Source: Tachypleus tridentatus (lineage: Eukaryota; Arthropoda; Merostomata; Xiphosura; Limulidae). Taken from it: a stretch of 64,000 nt of DNA. The stretch lies in contig NC_134834.1 of assembly GCF_004210375.1 (NCBI RefSeq), positions 94,492,170 through 94,556,169 on the forward strand, given 5' to 3'. The notes below the pieces were generated by a model. That model saw only the letters and a program-made list of their open reading frames with translations. It did not search any database and was not told the DNA's origin. Positions 45,183-56,927 of the stretch are shown here, piece by piece; position 1 is the stretch's first letter; each line of letters begins with the position of its first letter. A program made the translations under genes and the position numbers.

Positions 45183-45685
45183 CACTTCACTCCCTCTCAT
45201 TGGGTCTTCACCAAATTTGGTACTGAGGTTCATTAAGTCCATGGAGAAATACATATAAGTTTTCAATTTTGTACTTTGCGTTTTGTTTTTTTTTTTTTGT
45301 AATTACATATAATGGAAGCAACTTTTCATGTCCTAACATAACCTTCCATTAATCATGAATTTGTACAACTTCCGTAAGGGGAACGGGTATATACTACTCT
45401 AAATACTTGATATTTAACCACATTACAGAAAACCTTTTTTAAAGGAAATTTCGTAATATTTACGAAACTAACGCCAACGCTAACTCTGAATTCCAAGTCC
45501 ATGAAATCAAGGAAGTAACGTTTAATTCTCGCTGAGGTTTTTGTATATATTTCTCTTTCGAAAGCTAATAACCGCGTTCCTTCTACTGCAAATATATCTC
45601 TACTTTATATTGCCCTCCGTATATGTTTTTTATTTAAGAATATTTCTCCGAGTGTAGTTTGTACTCAGCTTCTTCCGACTAGAGT
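45183..45685. other. Unannotated interval
   Basis: Nothing recognisable apart from a T-run at about 45287. Confidence 0.35.
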
Positions 45686-46006
45686 TTGTACTCTTCACTT
45701 CTCACAACAATGTATATTCTTCACTTCCCACAACAATGCATATTCTTCACTTTCCAGAACAATGTATATCTTCACTTCCCACAACAATGCATATTCTTCA
45801 CTTCCCACAACAATGCATATTCTTCACTTTCCATGACAATGTATTCTCTTCACTTCTCACAACAATGCATATTCTTCTCTTTCCAGAACAATGTATATTC
45901 TTCACTTCCCACAACAATGTATATTTTTCACTTCTCATAACAATGTATATTCTTCACCTCCCACAACAATGTTTATTATTCACTTCCCACAACAATGTAT
46001 ACCTTC
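45686..46006. repeat. 26-bp minisatellite, about 12 copies
   Basis: Unit TATTCTTCACTTCCCACAAC plus AATG(C/T)A. The ORFs 45686..45940 and 45736..46086 come from this repeat. Confidence 0.93.
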
Positions 46007-46044
46007 TATCAGTTTGTATTATTCTCTTCCCGCTATTTGACAGT

Positions 46045-46245
46045 TGTGCTCTTATGAGTATTAACACTTTTATTGATAACCAGTGAACAACGTTTCGACT
46101 TTGCTAGATCATCTTCTTTGTTAACCTGAAGATGACTTAGGAAGGTTGAAACGTTGTTCTCTCCTTATCAATAAAAGTGTTACTACCCATATCAGCCGTT
46201 CTGAGATTCATTTTTATTTCAAGTGGGTCTCTCGTCATCAAGAGT
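46045..46245 (+). mobile_element. PLE family-2 inverted end pair
   Basis: A minus-strand arm (about 46045..46118; AACAACGTTTCGAC and its hammerhead-like core) faces a plus-strand arm (46119..46245; core at 46126..46153, then TTATCAATAAAAGTG and AAGTGGGTCTCTCGTCATCA). The plus arm is longer and carries the true 3' end. No clear TSD. Confidence 0.75.
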
Positions 46246-48030
46246 TTTACTACCACAGTTCATACATTTATCTTCACAACGGTTTTTGTGTTTATGTCTC
46301 ACACTAACTCACACTTATGGTCACTGTACTAGTTTATCATGTTTCATTCTCGCTAGTATTTGGTTTCTGTTTCCACCTCTCGCATTAATTTCCATAATAT
46401 TTCTTTCCAATACTGTATGTACGCTAACAGGGTTTCCATGCTCTACGTTTCTGAGTTACGAGATGCCCTCTCCAATAAAGTAAACTCATATCATTCAGGG
46501 ATCAGAAATCCAATATTAGATTATCCAACCTACATGAAACCCAGTGTACGTCACGTTAGGTTTAATTTATTGAAATAGGAGGAGTCATAAAAACCAAAAT
46601 GAATTTATATAAATATAACAGTTCAATTGCTGTTTGCCCATTACGATTTCAGCGACAGAGCCACAAAGGGGCCGTAAGGAAGTGCCGTAAAACCTTATAA
46701 GTGTATTGAGTGTTGGTATAATAAGTCTAATCTAAAGACGTAGTGTGGGATCACCTAGCCTAGAGCCAAGTGTATAAAATGTATCATGGAAGTAAAAATA
46801 TCGATTCAATTTTAAACTTAAAGCGTTTCTGAATTGAGATATTTTCCATTATATTTCGAACGTTTTAACTAAAAAAAAAGCATCTCTTTGATCAAAGGAG
46901 ACTCTTAAATTACAAAATCAACAAATATTTTTCCAGCTTTATCGTCTGTACATTTTATTTTGTACTTTCAGTACATAAACTAACAACAATATTAATTTAT
47001 ACTACTGTTGTTAAGCGACGTGACGTAAAAGCCACTGTTAATCTAACTGATTTTTATCAATAATTATTTTACGAATACGCCACAACGAATAAATTTAAAT
47101 TTTGATTGCCTCATAAAGGTATTTACTAACGTTTCACTGGACTGTAGTTTTATGCCTCTTTTTTGGTAAAGTTTGATTTTGTTTATTTCAGTTAACTATG
47201 AAAGGTGAGGTTAGGATATACTATAGTGTGATAGCACTTGTCTATAACACATTTTGAAAGATTAAAGAAAAACATCATTCAGTTCTGACTTTTTTTTATA
47301 AATATCCAGTATATTTGGAAAAAAGAGAAACCCTATTTTGGTCATGCAGTAGTTGAAACGTTTCGTTGCTATGATGTATCACATGTATACAAAACAAAAA
47401 ACAAAAAAAAAATTAAGCCTTATCTCCAATATTATACGTAGTTCATATGGGCAAATACTTCTTTAAAAAACAGTATTTGGTTTCAAAGGCAAAATGATAT
47501 GCAACAAAATGTTCGAAAAATACGGATACAAGTTCTGGAAGTTTCTTATTTGAAATAAAATTTCTGCTGATCTAGAATTAATGTAAACAATGTTAGATGA
47601 TCTACCGCTTACCAGGTACAACAAATTAGGCCTACAAGTTTGTTGAACCGTAAATGTTATAGCCACAGAGAATTATTTCCTTTGCTTCGACACTCAACAG
47701 ACAGTGTATGAAACACAAACGAATAACCTATTGTATTGTCTTTTCTTATTCAAATTCGTGCTCTTGGTGATACTTCTTGCAATTTGGTAATCTCCGTCAT
47801 GCGGTTTATGAAACGTGTCACTTCAAGATGCGAGTTTGAATAACCATGGAACGACCAAGAAACTGGTTTGCAAATTACTTTGAATCCTGAAATTAGGCCA
47901 GAAAGTTAAAGATCTCGTGAAGTCCCGAGTTAACGAAACCGTATAACATCAATGTACAAAGAATAAAATTGAACTTGAGACCATATAAGAACATAAACCC
48001 TATAAACTTCTATCATGGTCATTAGAACAG
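46246..48030. other. Unannotated 1.8-kb interval
   Basis: Short ORFs at 46360..46578 and 47463..47666 have no motifs. Nothing else recognised. Confidence 0.4.
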
Positions 48031-48122
48031 TTTGTTTGAAGCACTAGGCAGCACAATAGACTTTCTCTGATCTGCCTACCATGGGTATCGAAACCCGGTT
48101 TCTAGAGTGCCACTGGGAGGGA
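48031..48122 (-). mobile_element. SINE-C with internal deletion
   Basis: Minus strand: CCCAGTGGCAC joined to TCTAGAAACCGGGTTTCG, with the anticodon-arm region missing; tail decayed. Confidence 0.8.
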
Positions 48123-48484
48123 GGAACTTTAGAATTGGCATATGTAAAGTTTAAAATCTTATGCTTGGCATTGAAACTAGTAAAACAACAACAGAGACAA
48201 TGGACAAAAACTGTATTATTATTACAATACCTTATTTGAATAAAAGTAAGTAAAATAAATGGTTGTGAAAAGTGTGCTGTAGTAAACAAGAAACTCATTA
48301 TTGGATATTTTAAGAGTAATTGAACTTCTCATGTCGTATTTCCGGAAGTCTAAAGATAAAAAACAAATAAATACCGCGACAATGGTGACTACAAACACAA
48401 ACAAAGAGCTTCGAAAACATTCAGCGGTTACTACTTGAACATTATTTTGTAAAACCCAAATATTCTGCTATCCTTGTTAAGTAT
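48123..48484. other. Unannotated interval
   Basis: Nothing recognisable. Confidence 0.35.
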
Positions 48485-48858
48485 CAGTGGCGGCGCCAAG
48501 GGGGAGCTTGGGGGGCTTGAGAACCCCAAAAATGAGCCAAGCCCCGCTCAGCCCCCCAATATTGTTACCTACATATATTCATAAAATATGGAAAGCACTT
48601 CCTCTTTTACATATACGCATGTTTTCATAAACAGATTATTTCTAATTTGTAATAATGAATTATTAATCAGAGTACGAGTTTCCAATGAAAACTGCATTGA
48701 AAACGCAGTTCAAAATAGCACACCTTTCTGAAATGTACCTTGGTGTTTACATTATTATAATTTACCATCTATACTTCATATTGATGGCATTTTGGGAAGC
48801 CCCTCCACAGTTTACCTCCCCCCTCCCCCCCAACGAAAATATCCTGGCGCCGCCACTG
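48485..48858. mobile_element. hAT-like MITE, 374 bp
   Basis: Terminal inverted repeats CAGTGGCGGCGCCA (48485..48498) and TGGCGCCGCCACTG (48845..48858) are perfect over 14 bp. The CAGTGGCGG start is typical of hAT elements. Flanking 8-mers TTAAGTAT and CTAAGTTA match at five positions, a weak TSD. No transposase inside. Confidence 0.75.
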
Positions 48859-48887
48859 CTAAGTTAATTTTTATATATATAAATGCT

Positions 48888-48919
<32 letters not shown>

Positions 48920-49439
48920 GAACACTGAGTAAGAGTTATGAAGTAACAAAACTAATTTTCAATATAATTAATTTTCTCTTAAGTGGCATTCATAATGTGA
49001 ATGCGCTGGAACTATCACCAAGGAATGTTATTCACGGGCGGAGCCACACACCCACTGGTAAGGGTGATTTACAGTGATTTTTTTGCAAAAGAATGTCCCG
49101 CTAAAAATGAGAAATGTAGCAAAGCGACTTGTGTACAATACGGCGAACTTAAGTACTGAGATATACATGATCGCGTACTCCACTAAAATACTGAAGCCAA
49201 CATGGAGCCGATAAACTACTACTTTATGAAAGTTACATTTAGAAAATAGGTTTGATGATGCGCTTCCAAGTAAGAAGTATTCACAAAATCAAGGCAAGAA
49301 ATGTATTACGTGCCTTGAATAGTACCATAAGTTTGATATTCTGATAGATAACACTAGGTAACAGAAACACCGTTTTTCAACTGGCGATTTCCAGTTAAAA
49401 CATTATTTTACTAGCATTAAACATCACCGCGAACACTTG
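48859..49439. other. Unannotated interval with (TA)n(GT)n
   Basis: A (TA)n run followed by (GT)n at 48889..48919. Otherwise nothing recognised. Confidence 0.5.
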
Positions 49440-49717
49440 GTTTGTTTGGTTGTTTTGAATTTTGCACAAAGCCACTCGAGGGCTATCTATGCTAGTCGTC
49501 CCTAATTTAGCAGTGTAAGACTAGAGGGAAGGCAGCTAATCGTCACCACCCACCGCCAACTCTTGGACTACTATTTTACCAACAAATAGTGGGACTGACC
49601 GTTACATTATAACGCCCTCACGGCTGAAAGGGCAAGCATGTTTGGCGTGACGAGGATTTGAACCCGCGACCCTCGAATTACGAGTAAAGTGCCTTAACCA
49701 CATAGCCATGCGTGGAC
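49440..49717 (-). mobile_element. SINE-A, near full length
   Basis: Minus strand; head partly altered (GTCCACGCATGGCTATGTGG), body and tail typical. Confidence 0.92.
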
Positions 49718-49738
49718 AAACACATAAGACTGAAAAAC

Positions 49739-49801
49739 GCTAGACTCGGAGTTTCGACAAGCCAGCCCATTGTGTAGCTTTGTGCTTAGTTAGAAACAAA
49801 C
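49739..49801 (+). mobile_element. SINE-C tail fragment
   Basis: CGGAGTTTCGACAAGCCAGC, then CCATTGTGTAGCTTTGTGC. The segment before and after the B-box is deleted. Confidence 0.75.
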
Positions 49802-50593
49802 CAATTTAGATTTTTTTTCCAGTTATCTGGAACTTAAAATCTCTCTAAACATTCAAGCGTAGGCATTCTATGTTATTAAATTTCAAATATTTATCATGTT
49901 TATTAAATATATGCAATGCTTGTTTTATTTATTTACGTTTTGCAGCATTGGATTACACTTAACAAATCCAGTGACATCTGAACTAATATCAAGTTGGTAG
50001 AGAACGACCAGGTTTCCTGTGTAGACAGAAGTGGACAACAAATCACGTTTCAAAGGAGAATGTTTAATATGGTATAACAACAGATGTAAATACAGTTAGG
50101 GTTCTGTCATCCAATCATGAAATAACATGAATTGTTCAAACTAATTACGAAATATTCTCGTAACTTTAAACGTGCAATCCTTAAATACAGCTTTATATAT
50201 AACAGGACAATATATACTGCTGCTCGTGATATCTTTAGATATTTATCTAAAGTAAAAATATTTATCATTATTTAATTTCAAGAAATATTTGTATATAAAT
50301 ATTAAGCAATGCGATAGCGTGTGTTAAATGGTCCGTAATTGGTTATTTAATATTCATAACAAAATTATTAAAAAAATTAAAAAAATGAAGTTTGCATTAA
50401 ACATTTTGACCTATTGGGGAATTTTGTTTCAGATGAGAAAGACCTGTCTATCAAATGAAATAAAACATGTTTTTAATGCGGTGTTTTCAAACTGTGTAAT
50501 CTGTAACAAGTTACAAACCACTTTAGTAAATACAAACAAAAAAACTGAGATTTACCTTACTAATGTTCTTATGGGTCTACACTTTTTTAGGCT
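49802..50593. other. Unannotated interval
   Basis: The 93-codon ORF at 50328..50609 has no recognisable motif and is AT-rich like its surroundings. Confidence 0.35.
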
Positions 50594-50778
50594 TATGAAT
50601 TTAGCATAAAACTACGAAAGGCTCTTAGGCTACTCTTTTATCAACGAATAAATGGAGTGACCATCACATTACGATGTTCCACAGTTGAAAGATTGAGCAA
50701 GTTTGGTGAGACTGGGATTCGAACCCACGACCCTCAGATTACGAGTCAAGCTCCCTGAATACCTGGCCATGTCAGACT
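50594..50778 (-). mobile_element. SINE-A with large internal deletion
   Basis: Minus strand: head AGTCTGACATGGCCAGGT and B-box GGTTCGAATCCCAG. The body is missing from GCCTAAGAG to the tail. Confidence 0.82.
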
Positions 50779-50844
50779 ACTTATCAAAATATTTTTCTTT
50801 TGTTGTTGACTTCACTCAATTTTGACTGTCACAGTCGTTAAGAA

Positions 50845-51302
50845 ATATATATCTGCCAACATCCGTGAAATTCAATAAAAAATACATACATTTGCCAGCA
50901 TCTGTCAAATTCAATAAAAAATATATACACTTGCCAGCATTTGTGAAATTCAATAAAAAAATATACACATTTGCCAGCATCTGTCAAATTCAATAAAAAA
51001 ATATACACATTTGCCAGCATCTGTGAGATTCAATAAAAAATATACACATTTGCCAGCATCTGTGAAATTCAATAAAAAAAATACACATTTGTCAGCATTT
51101 GGGAAATTCAATAAGAAACATACACATTTGTCAGCATCTGGGACTTAAAGTAACTATACACATTTGCCAGCATCTTTGAGAAGGCAATACAAAATTTTTT
51201 TTTCATTTGTGAGAATATGAACGTGAATATGATTCACATTTGCCAGCATCTGTGAAATTCAATAAATAAAATACACATCTGTCAACATCTGTCAAATTCA
51301 AT
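50845..51302. repeat. About 39-bp minisatellite, about 10 copies
   Basis: Unit CACATTTGCCAGCATCTGTG plus AAATTCAATAAAAAATA. Regular in the left half, degenerate to the right. Confidence 0.93.
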
Positions 51303-52021
51303 AAGAAACATTTTCTTCAATACGTTTTAAAATTAAGCTGGGACCTAAATAACTAAAATAAATCTATTAACCTGAATCAATATTCTATTTTTTCATAACA
51401 CAAAGAAAATGAACGTAAATGGAATTCCACTTACGTCAAACTTTAATGCATCACAATCATCTTTTCCAACAGTAACTTCGGTCTTCTCCTGAAAAGGAAA
51501 ATTTTCTTCAATACGTTTTTAAAATTAAGCATATACTCGAAATACTAAAATAAACTATTAACCTGAATCAATATTCTATTTGTTCATAACACAATAGAAA
51601 ATTTTGTATGGAATTGTCGCATACGTCAAACAATGCATCACAATCATTTCCAACAATAACTTCGGTCTTCTCCTGAAAAGGAAAATTTTCTTCAATACGT
51701 TTTTGAAATTAAGCATATACTCGAAATACTAAAATAAACTATTAACCTGAATCAACACTCCATTTTTTATAACACAATAGAAAATTTCGTATGGAATTGT
51801 CGCATACGTCAAACAATGCATCACAATCATTTCCAACAATAACTTCGGTCTTCTCCTGAAAAGGAAAATTTTCTTCAATACATTTTTGAAATTAAGCATA
51901 TACTCGAAATACTAAAATAAACTATTAACCTGAGTGAACACTCCATTTTTTATAACACAATAGAAAATTTCGTATGGAATTGTCGCATACGTCAAACAAT
52001 GCAATTTTACGTCGTCTCCTC
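51303..52021. repeat. About 185-bp satellite-like tandem repeat, 3.9 copies
   Basis: TTTTCTTCAATACG recurs at 51311, 51502, 51686 and 51869 (spacings 191, 184, 183). Each full unit includes CTTCGGTCTTCTCCTGAAAA and GGAATTGTCGCATACGTCAA. The first unit is the most diverged; the last three are close to identical. Confidence 0.95.
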
Positions 52022-52304
52022 AAATTCTAGAAGTTCAAACGAAAAGATCCACAGTGTTGAATTACAGATTTACACTGGTAACTAAAAGAACTTCATTCAT
52101 CAGCTTAGACAGAAGGAGTTGCTGTTATGTTGCCTACATAAACTGTAATTGTAGTTTTGATGTGTTCTTTTTTATATAAAAAATGAAAAGTTTAATTATA
52201 TGGAAACGTTACTTGCTCATAATTTGACAGCGACAGAAATTTCTATAACTATTTAATTCAAAACATCAAAATCGTCAAAGATATATTATTGAAAAGTTTT
52301 GATC
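52022..52304. other. Unannotated interval
   Basis: Nothing recognisable. Confidence 0.3.
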
Positions 52305-52532
52305 AAAACGAATTGTATATGCAAAAACGGCTCGTTTGGGTTGAGAAAATATTTTACATAGAAGAGCGAACAACGTTTCGACCTTCTTCGGTCATCGTAA
52401 GGTTCACAAAGAAAGAGAGAGGTAACTGACCGGAAGCTGACCACATGTTTGAAAGGGGTTGTGTAACTGAGTGTCGGAATGTAGAGGGCGGTGTTAAATG
52501 TTTGAATTTATAATTTTATTTATTTTATTATA

Positions 52533-52830
52533 TTAATATAGGTATAAAGGCGTTCCTTTATATTGGTTTATTTTGGGTTTAAGTTGTTGTATAAGTAAGG
52601 CTTCTTTAATTTTGCGTTTGTTTATGTTTGTTTCTTTATTTAGTATTTGAGTGTTTTCTATGGTTATGTTGTGTTTATTTGACTTGCAGTGTTCGAAAAC
52701 GTGTGAAGGTGACTTTTTATGTTCTTTTAATCTGGTTTCCATTTTTCTACTTGTTTCTCCAATATAGAAGTCGTGGCAGTTATCACATTGTATTTTATAA
52801 ATAATGTTAGTGTTGTATTTGTCAGTGTAA
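52533..52830 (-). pseudogene. PLE C-terminal fragment in the inverted left arm
   Basis: Minus ORF 52533..52742 encodes METRLKEHKKSPSHVFEHCK and the rest of the 69-residue C-terminus, the same residues as 54923..55132 on the plus strand. It continues upstream to the junction at about 52830. This near identity means the two arms are the same age. Confidence 0.9.
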
Positions 52831-52843
52831 AGTACTTAAAGCC

Positions 52844-55132
52844 ATGTTGAACACAAAATACAAAGAACTACATGACTTACAAAAACAAAAAATGAACCTA
52901 GACAATCAACTGGCATGCTGCATTAAACCAGAGATTTACGGACTTATACAACGAAACGTAAACCAAATCAATACTAAGAACGACAGAGACAAAAAGATCT
53001 GCCACAACAAAAAACTAGAAAAATTAAGATGCAAGCAACAGAAAAGACATCAACATGACAAACCGTTGACTAACCTCATAATTAACAGATCTGACCGACA
53101 ATTAAACACAGATGAGATACATCTACTTAACAAAGGACTCAACTTCGCAATAGCACCTAGGTACATTCCAACCATAGAAATCAAAACATGTTTAGAAGAC
53201 CGAGCCAGGAGACTTGTGATACTTTCTACAGAAAACAAAAACAAGAAAACAACCAAAAACAACCAACAGAAAGAAGACAACTTAGATAATTGTATTGACA
53301 TCCAACAGCCAAACTTCCCAGGTAAAATTACAAATTTATATTTTCCAGAAACACCTAAAAACAACATCTTAAACGATTTTTTCAAAGAATTTTCTCACAA
53401 AACCATCAACATAATTCCACAAAACAGAAAACTGAAAAACAATCTTACAAAAAGAGACATTAATTACATTAAAAACCTAAAACAAGACAAAAACATAAAA
53501 ATTCTAAAAGCAGATAAAGGTAACGCTATAGTCATAATGAACACGAACGAATACACCCAAAAAATGAAGAACATCCTATCAGACACGAACAAATTTAAAC
53601 CAATACACACAAATCCAACAAAGACACACGAGACGCAACTGAACAAGTTACTACTACAAATGAAAAAAGACAACACAATTTCACAAACACTTTATTCCTA
53701 CCTATGTAAAACAGACTCACGCACACCACAAATATACGGCATTCCCAAACCTCATAAACCAGATTGTCCATTACGACCAATAATGTCCACATATGAATCG
53801 TTTAATTACAATCTTGGTAAATACATAGCATGGGCATTCTCCAAATATATAACATCAGCCAGCTCATTCATCAAAGACTCTTTTAATTTCAAGTCTAATC
53901 TAAATCAACTTAATCATAAAGCCTTAATGGCCAGTTTCGATGTTATATCCCTCTTTACAGAAGTTCCAACCACTGAAGCCTGCAAGATAGCCTTAGAACT
54001 CTATATCCGAGATCCTAACCCAACTACAGGCATTCCCAGTAACCAATTAGCAACCCTCATAGAATTCACCACGATAAAGACAAACTTCATGTTCAACAAC
54101 CAAAACTATATACAAACAAATGGCCTAAGCATGGGTAACCCAATATCACCAGTTCTAGCCAATATTTTTATGACACAAGTTGAAACACAAGCAATTAACA
54201 CAGCATTACATCCACCACTATACTGATACAGATATGTAGATGACACGGTTGCGCGATTCAGATCTACAGAACACATACTTAATTTTTTCAATCACATTAA
54301 CTCTATACATCCCAACATTAACTTCACATGTAAACAGGAAGAAAGCAATCAAATATCATTTCTTAACCTCAAAATTACAAGAACCGACACACAATTCAAA
54401 ACAGAAATCCACCGAAAAATCACCCATACTGGACTATACATTCCTTGGGACTCAGCACGTGAAACAAAACAAAAACTCAACATACTAAGAAACCAAATAA
54501 ACACAGCCATAAAACTATGATTACCAGATAAAATTAACGATGAATTAGACAAAATAAAACAATACTTCATCAACATCAATAAGTTTCCTCCACAAACCGT
54601 AGAAAACATTATATGCACACACCTAGACAGAAAGCAAAATCAACCAACAAAAGTAAATATATCTCACGAATCAAAAAATCACGAAACCATTACTGCTGTA
54701 TACCATATACTCCTGACATCAGCAGACAAATAACCAACATTTGGCAAAAAACTGGTAACAAAATATGGCATTCCAGTTAATACCAAATTTATTCAAAAAC
54801 CAGGCACAAAACTGAGGTCTATACTATGTAAAAACTACACTGACAAACACCACACCAACATTATTTATAAAATACAATGTGATAACTGCCACGACTTCTA
54901 TATTGGAGAAACAAGTAGAAAAATGGAAACCAGATTAAAAGAACATAAAAAGTCACCTTCACACGTTTTCGAACACTGCAAGTCAAATAAACACAATATA
55001 ACCATAGAAAACACTCAAATACTTAATAAAGAAACAAACATAAACAAACGCAAAATTAAAGAAGCCTTACTTATACAACAACTTAAACCCAAAATAAACC
55101 AATATAAAGGAACACCTTTATACCTATATTAA
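52844..55132 (+). pseudogene. PLE protein: RT plus GIY-YIG endonuclease, with stops
   Basis: About 760 codons. Residues 1-200: lysine-rich N-terminal region. RT: KADKGNAIVIM (about 225), QIYGIPKPHKPDCPLRPI (about 297), SFDVISLFTEVP (about 363), NGLSMGNPISPVLANIF (about 425), then YRYVDDT holding the catalytic Asp pair just after a TGA at 54224..54226; family members usually have Trp there, so this is a nonsense change. A second TGA follows at about 54518 where copy 1 has Cys. A short frame disturbance lies at about 54700-54765. The C-terminal GIY-YIG nuclease shows IIYKIQCDNCHDFYIGETSR, including the CxxC typical of Penelope types, and a Glu in KEALLIQQL. The family reverse transcribes at a nick made by the nuclease. 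The ATG at 52844 is the first in frame after the junction. Confidence 0.92.
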
Positions 55133-55259
55133 TATAATAAAATAAATAAAAGTATATATTCAAACATTTAACACCGCCCTCTACATTCCGACACTCAGTT
55201 ACACAACCCCTTTCAAACATGTGGTCAGCTTCCGGTCAGTTACCTCTTTCTTTGTGAAC

Positions 55260-55287
55260 CTGACGATGACCGAAGAAGGTCGAAACG
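55260..55287 (+). ncRNA. Hammerhead-like motif in PLE end
   Basis: CTGACGA (fits the CUGANGA core), one U, a stem GACC/GGTC with a six-base loop, then GAAACG. Equivalent copies: 19656..19683 (+), 17654..17681 (-), 52374..52401 (-, core mutated to CTTACGA), 5061..5087 (-), and in family 2 28743..28770 (+) and 46126..46153 (+). Hammerhead ribozymes are known in PLEs. I could not draw a convincing stem III, so cleavage is unproven. Confidence 0.5.
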
Positions 55288-55443
55288 TTGTTCGCTCTTC
55301 ATGTAAAATATTTTCTCAACCCAAACGAGCCGTTTTTACATATATATTTCTCTACAAGTGGGTTTTCTCGACATCACTGAAAACGAATTGTGTTTCGTAC
55401 TAAGCTAGAGAAAATCTTCGGTACACAGATAAGATCTCGATTC

Positions 55444-55570
55444 TCCCCCGCTGGTACAGCGGAAAGTCCACAAATTTACAACGCTAAAATAAGGGGTTCA
55501 ACTCCCTTTGGGTGGACACAACAAATAGCCCAATGCGGCTTTGCAAAAATAGAAAAAAACACACACAATA
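55444..55570 (+). mobile_element. SINE-B copy
   Basis: CCCCCGCTGGTACAGCGG head, GGGGTTCAACTCCCTTTGG B-box, AAATAGCCCAATGCGGC tail and ACACACAC end. Sits 50 bp after the PLE. Confidence 0.9.
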
Positions 55571-55954
55571 TCTTGATTATTAAGGCATTTTAATCAGACG
55601 ATGTTAAGAACATTTCCAAGAATTTCTTTACCAATCCAAGATAACAAATTTCTTGTTCTCTTGGACTATGCATTTGTGGATATAGTTAAAGTATTTGTTT
55701 TAAATTTTGTGTCAAGAACAGTGAACTTCCAAACACTAAACAAACGAAACTGTTGATCCATGCTACTTACAAAGATTCATAACTCTGTTATACTTACAAA
55801 GTAAAATGCTAGCACTTAAAACCGTATGTATTTACAATATTGCAGGTGATTCAAAGCACACACACCTGAATGATGGACTAGATTCACAGTAGCTTCAGAC
55901 ACAACTACCACACATCATCATTTTGTCTGATAGAATACAAACGAATCAAGTGCT
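55571..55954. other. Unannotated interval
   Basis: Nothing recognisable. Confidence 0.3.
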
Positions 55955-56190
55955 ATTTTGTTTTGATTTTCGCGCAAAGATACGCTAGAGTTATATGCGT
56001 TAGCCGTTCCTAATTTAGCAGTGTAAGACTAGAGGAAAGGTAGTTAGTCATCGCCACCCACTGTCAACTCTTGGGCTACTCTTTTTACCAACAAAACAAT
56101 GGTACTGATTGTCACGTTATAACACATCTATGGCTGAAAGAGCGATAATGTTTGATGTGACGAGGATTCGAACCTGGGACCCTGAAATCC
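55955..56190 (-). mobile_element. Diverged SINE-A, head truncated
   Basis: Minus strand: GGGTCCCAGGTTCGAATCC, then CATCAAACATTATCGC, body and GCGCGAAAATCAAAAC tail. Confidence 0.88.
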
Positions 56191-56419
56191 TGTAATAACG
56201 AACACAGCTTCTAAATTCCTGGCAAAAAAAATCCATTATACTGATGTGAAGAAAGAAACGTTCGATGCTGGGATCTAACATTGAAATTAGACGGAAACAC
56301 GAATATATAATAAAGCTTAAATTTATAACCAACGTTCATTCAACTTTTTTTTATGTACACGATATATATATGTATGTGTATATATATATGTATGTTTACA
56401 AAATAGCATGAATATTAGT

Positions 56420-56778
56420 TTTTGAGATACTACTGATCCCAAGAAGATAAGTCTTTGAAGATATTACTGATCCCAAGAAGATAAGTCATTCAAGACACTA
56501 CAGATCCCAAGAAGACAAGTTTTTCAAGATACTACTGATCTTAAGAAGACAAGTTTTTCAAGATACTACTGATCTTAAGAAGACAAGTCTTTCAAGATAT
56601 TACTGATCCCAAGAAGACAAGTCTTTCAAGATATTACTGATCCCAAGAAGACAAGTCTTTCAAGATATTACTGATCCCAAGAAGACAAGTCTTTCAAGAT
56701 ATTACTGATCCCAAGAAGACAAGTCTTTCAAGATACTACTGATCCCAAGAAGACAAGTCTTTCAAGATATTACTGATT
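56420..56778. repeat. 34-bp minisatellite, about 10.5 copies
   Basis: Unit TTACTGATCCCAAGAAGACA plus AGTCTTTCAAGATA. Units at the left are more diverged. Confidence 0.95.
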
Positions 56779-56927
56779 TCAACGGCGTAATTCAGCTGCC
56801 ACGATACATCCATAATCCATAAACAAATAAGTCAACAGAGTCAAGTCCGTTTCACCAAGAAAATAACATAATTTCCACGTTTCACTTACTGTCACCTAAT
56901 ACGTTCCAAACTTCTTCCTATTAAGAT

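Larger units (their letters stand above)
52317..55379 (+). mobile_element. Penelope-like element, copy 2 (head-to-head)
   Basis: One insertion with a perfect 12-bp TSD (AAAACGAATTGT at 52305..52316 and 55380..55391). The minus-strand arm 52317..52830 is the last roughly 510 bp of the element; at about 52831 it is fused to a plus-strand, nearly full-length element (52831..55379). Both ends carry the conserved terminal block with the hammerhead-like motif. The plus end alone has CTACAAGTGGGTTTTCTCG. Confidence 0.93.

Noticed and set aside
45686-46086. Overlapping ORFs of 84 and 116 codons
   Set aside because: They are the 26-bp minisatellite translated in two frames.
49030-49070. Second hAT terminal repeat (GGGCGGAGCCAC)
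   Set aside because: Too short, lacks the CAGTG start and has no partner.
54224-54226. TGA in the PLE ORF as recoding (selenocysteine or readthrough)
   Set aside because: It sits where the family has Trp, a second TGA replaces Cys, and a frame disturbance follows. Ordinary decay explains all three.
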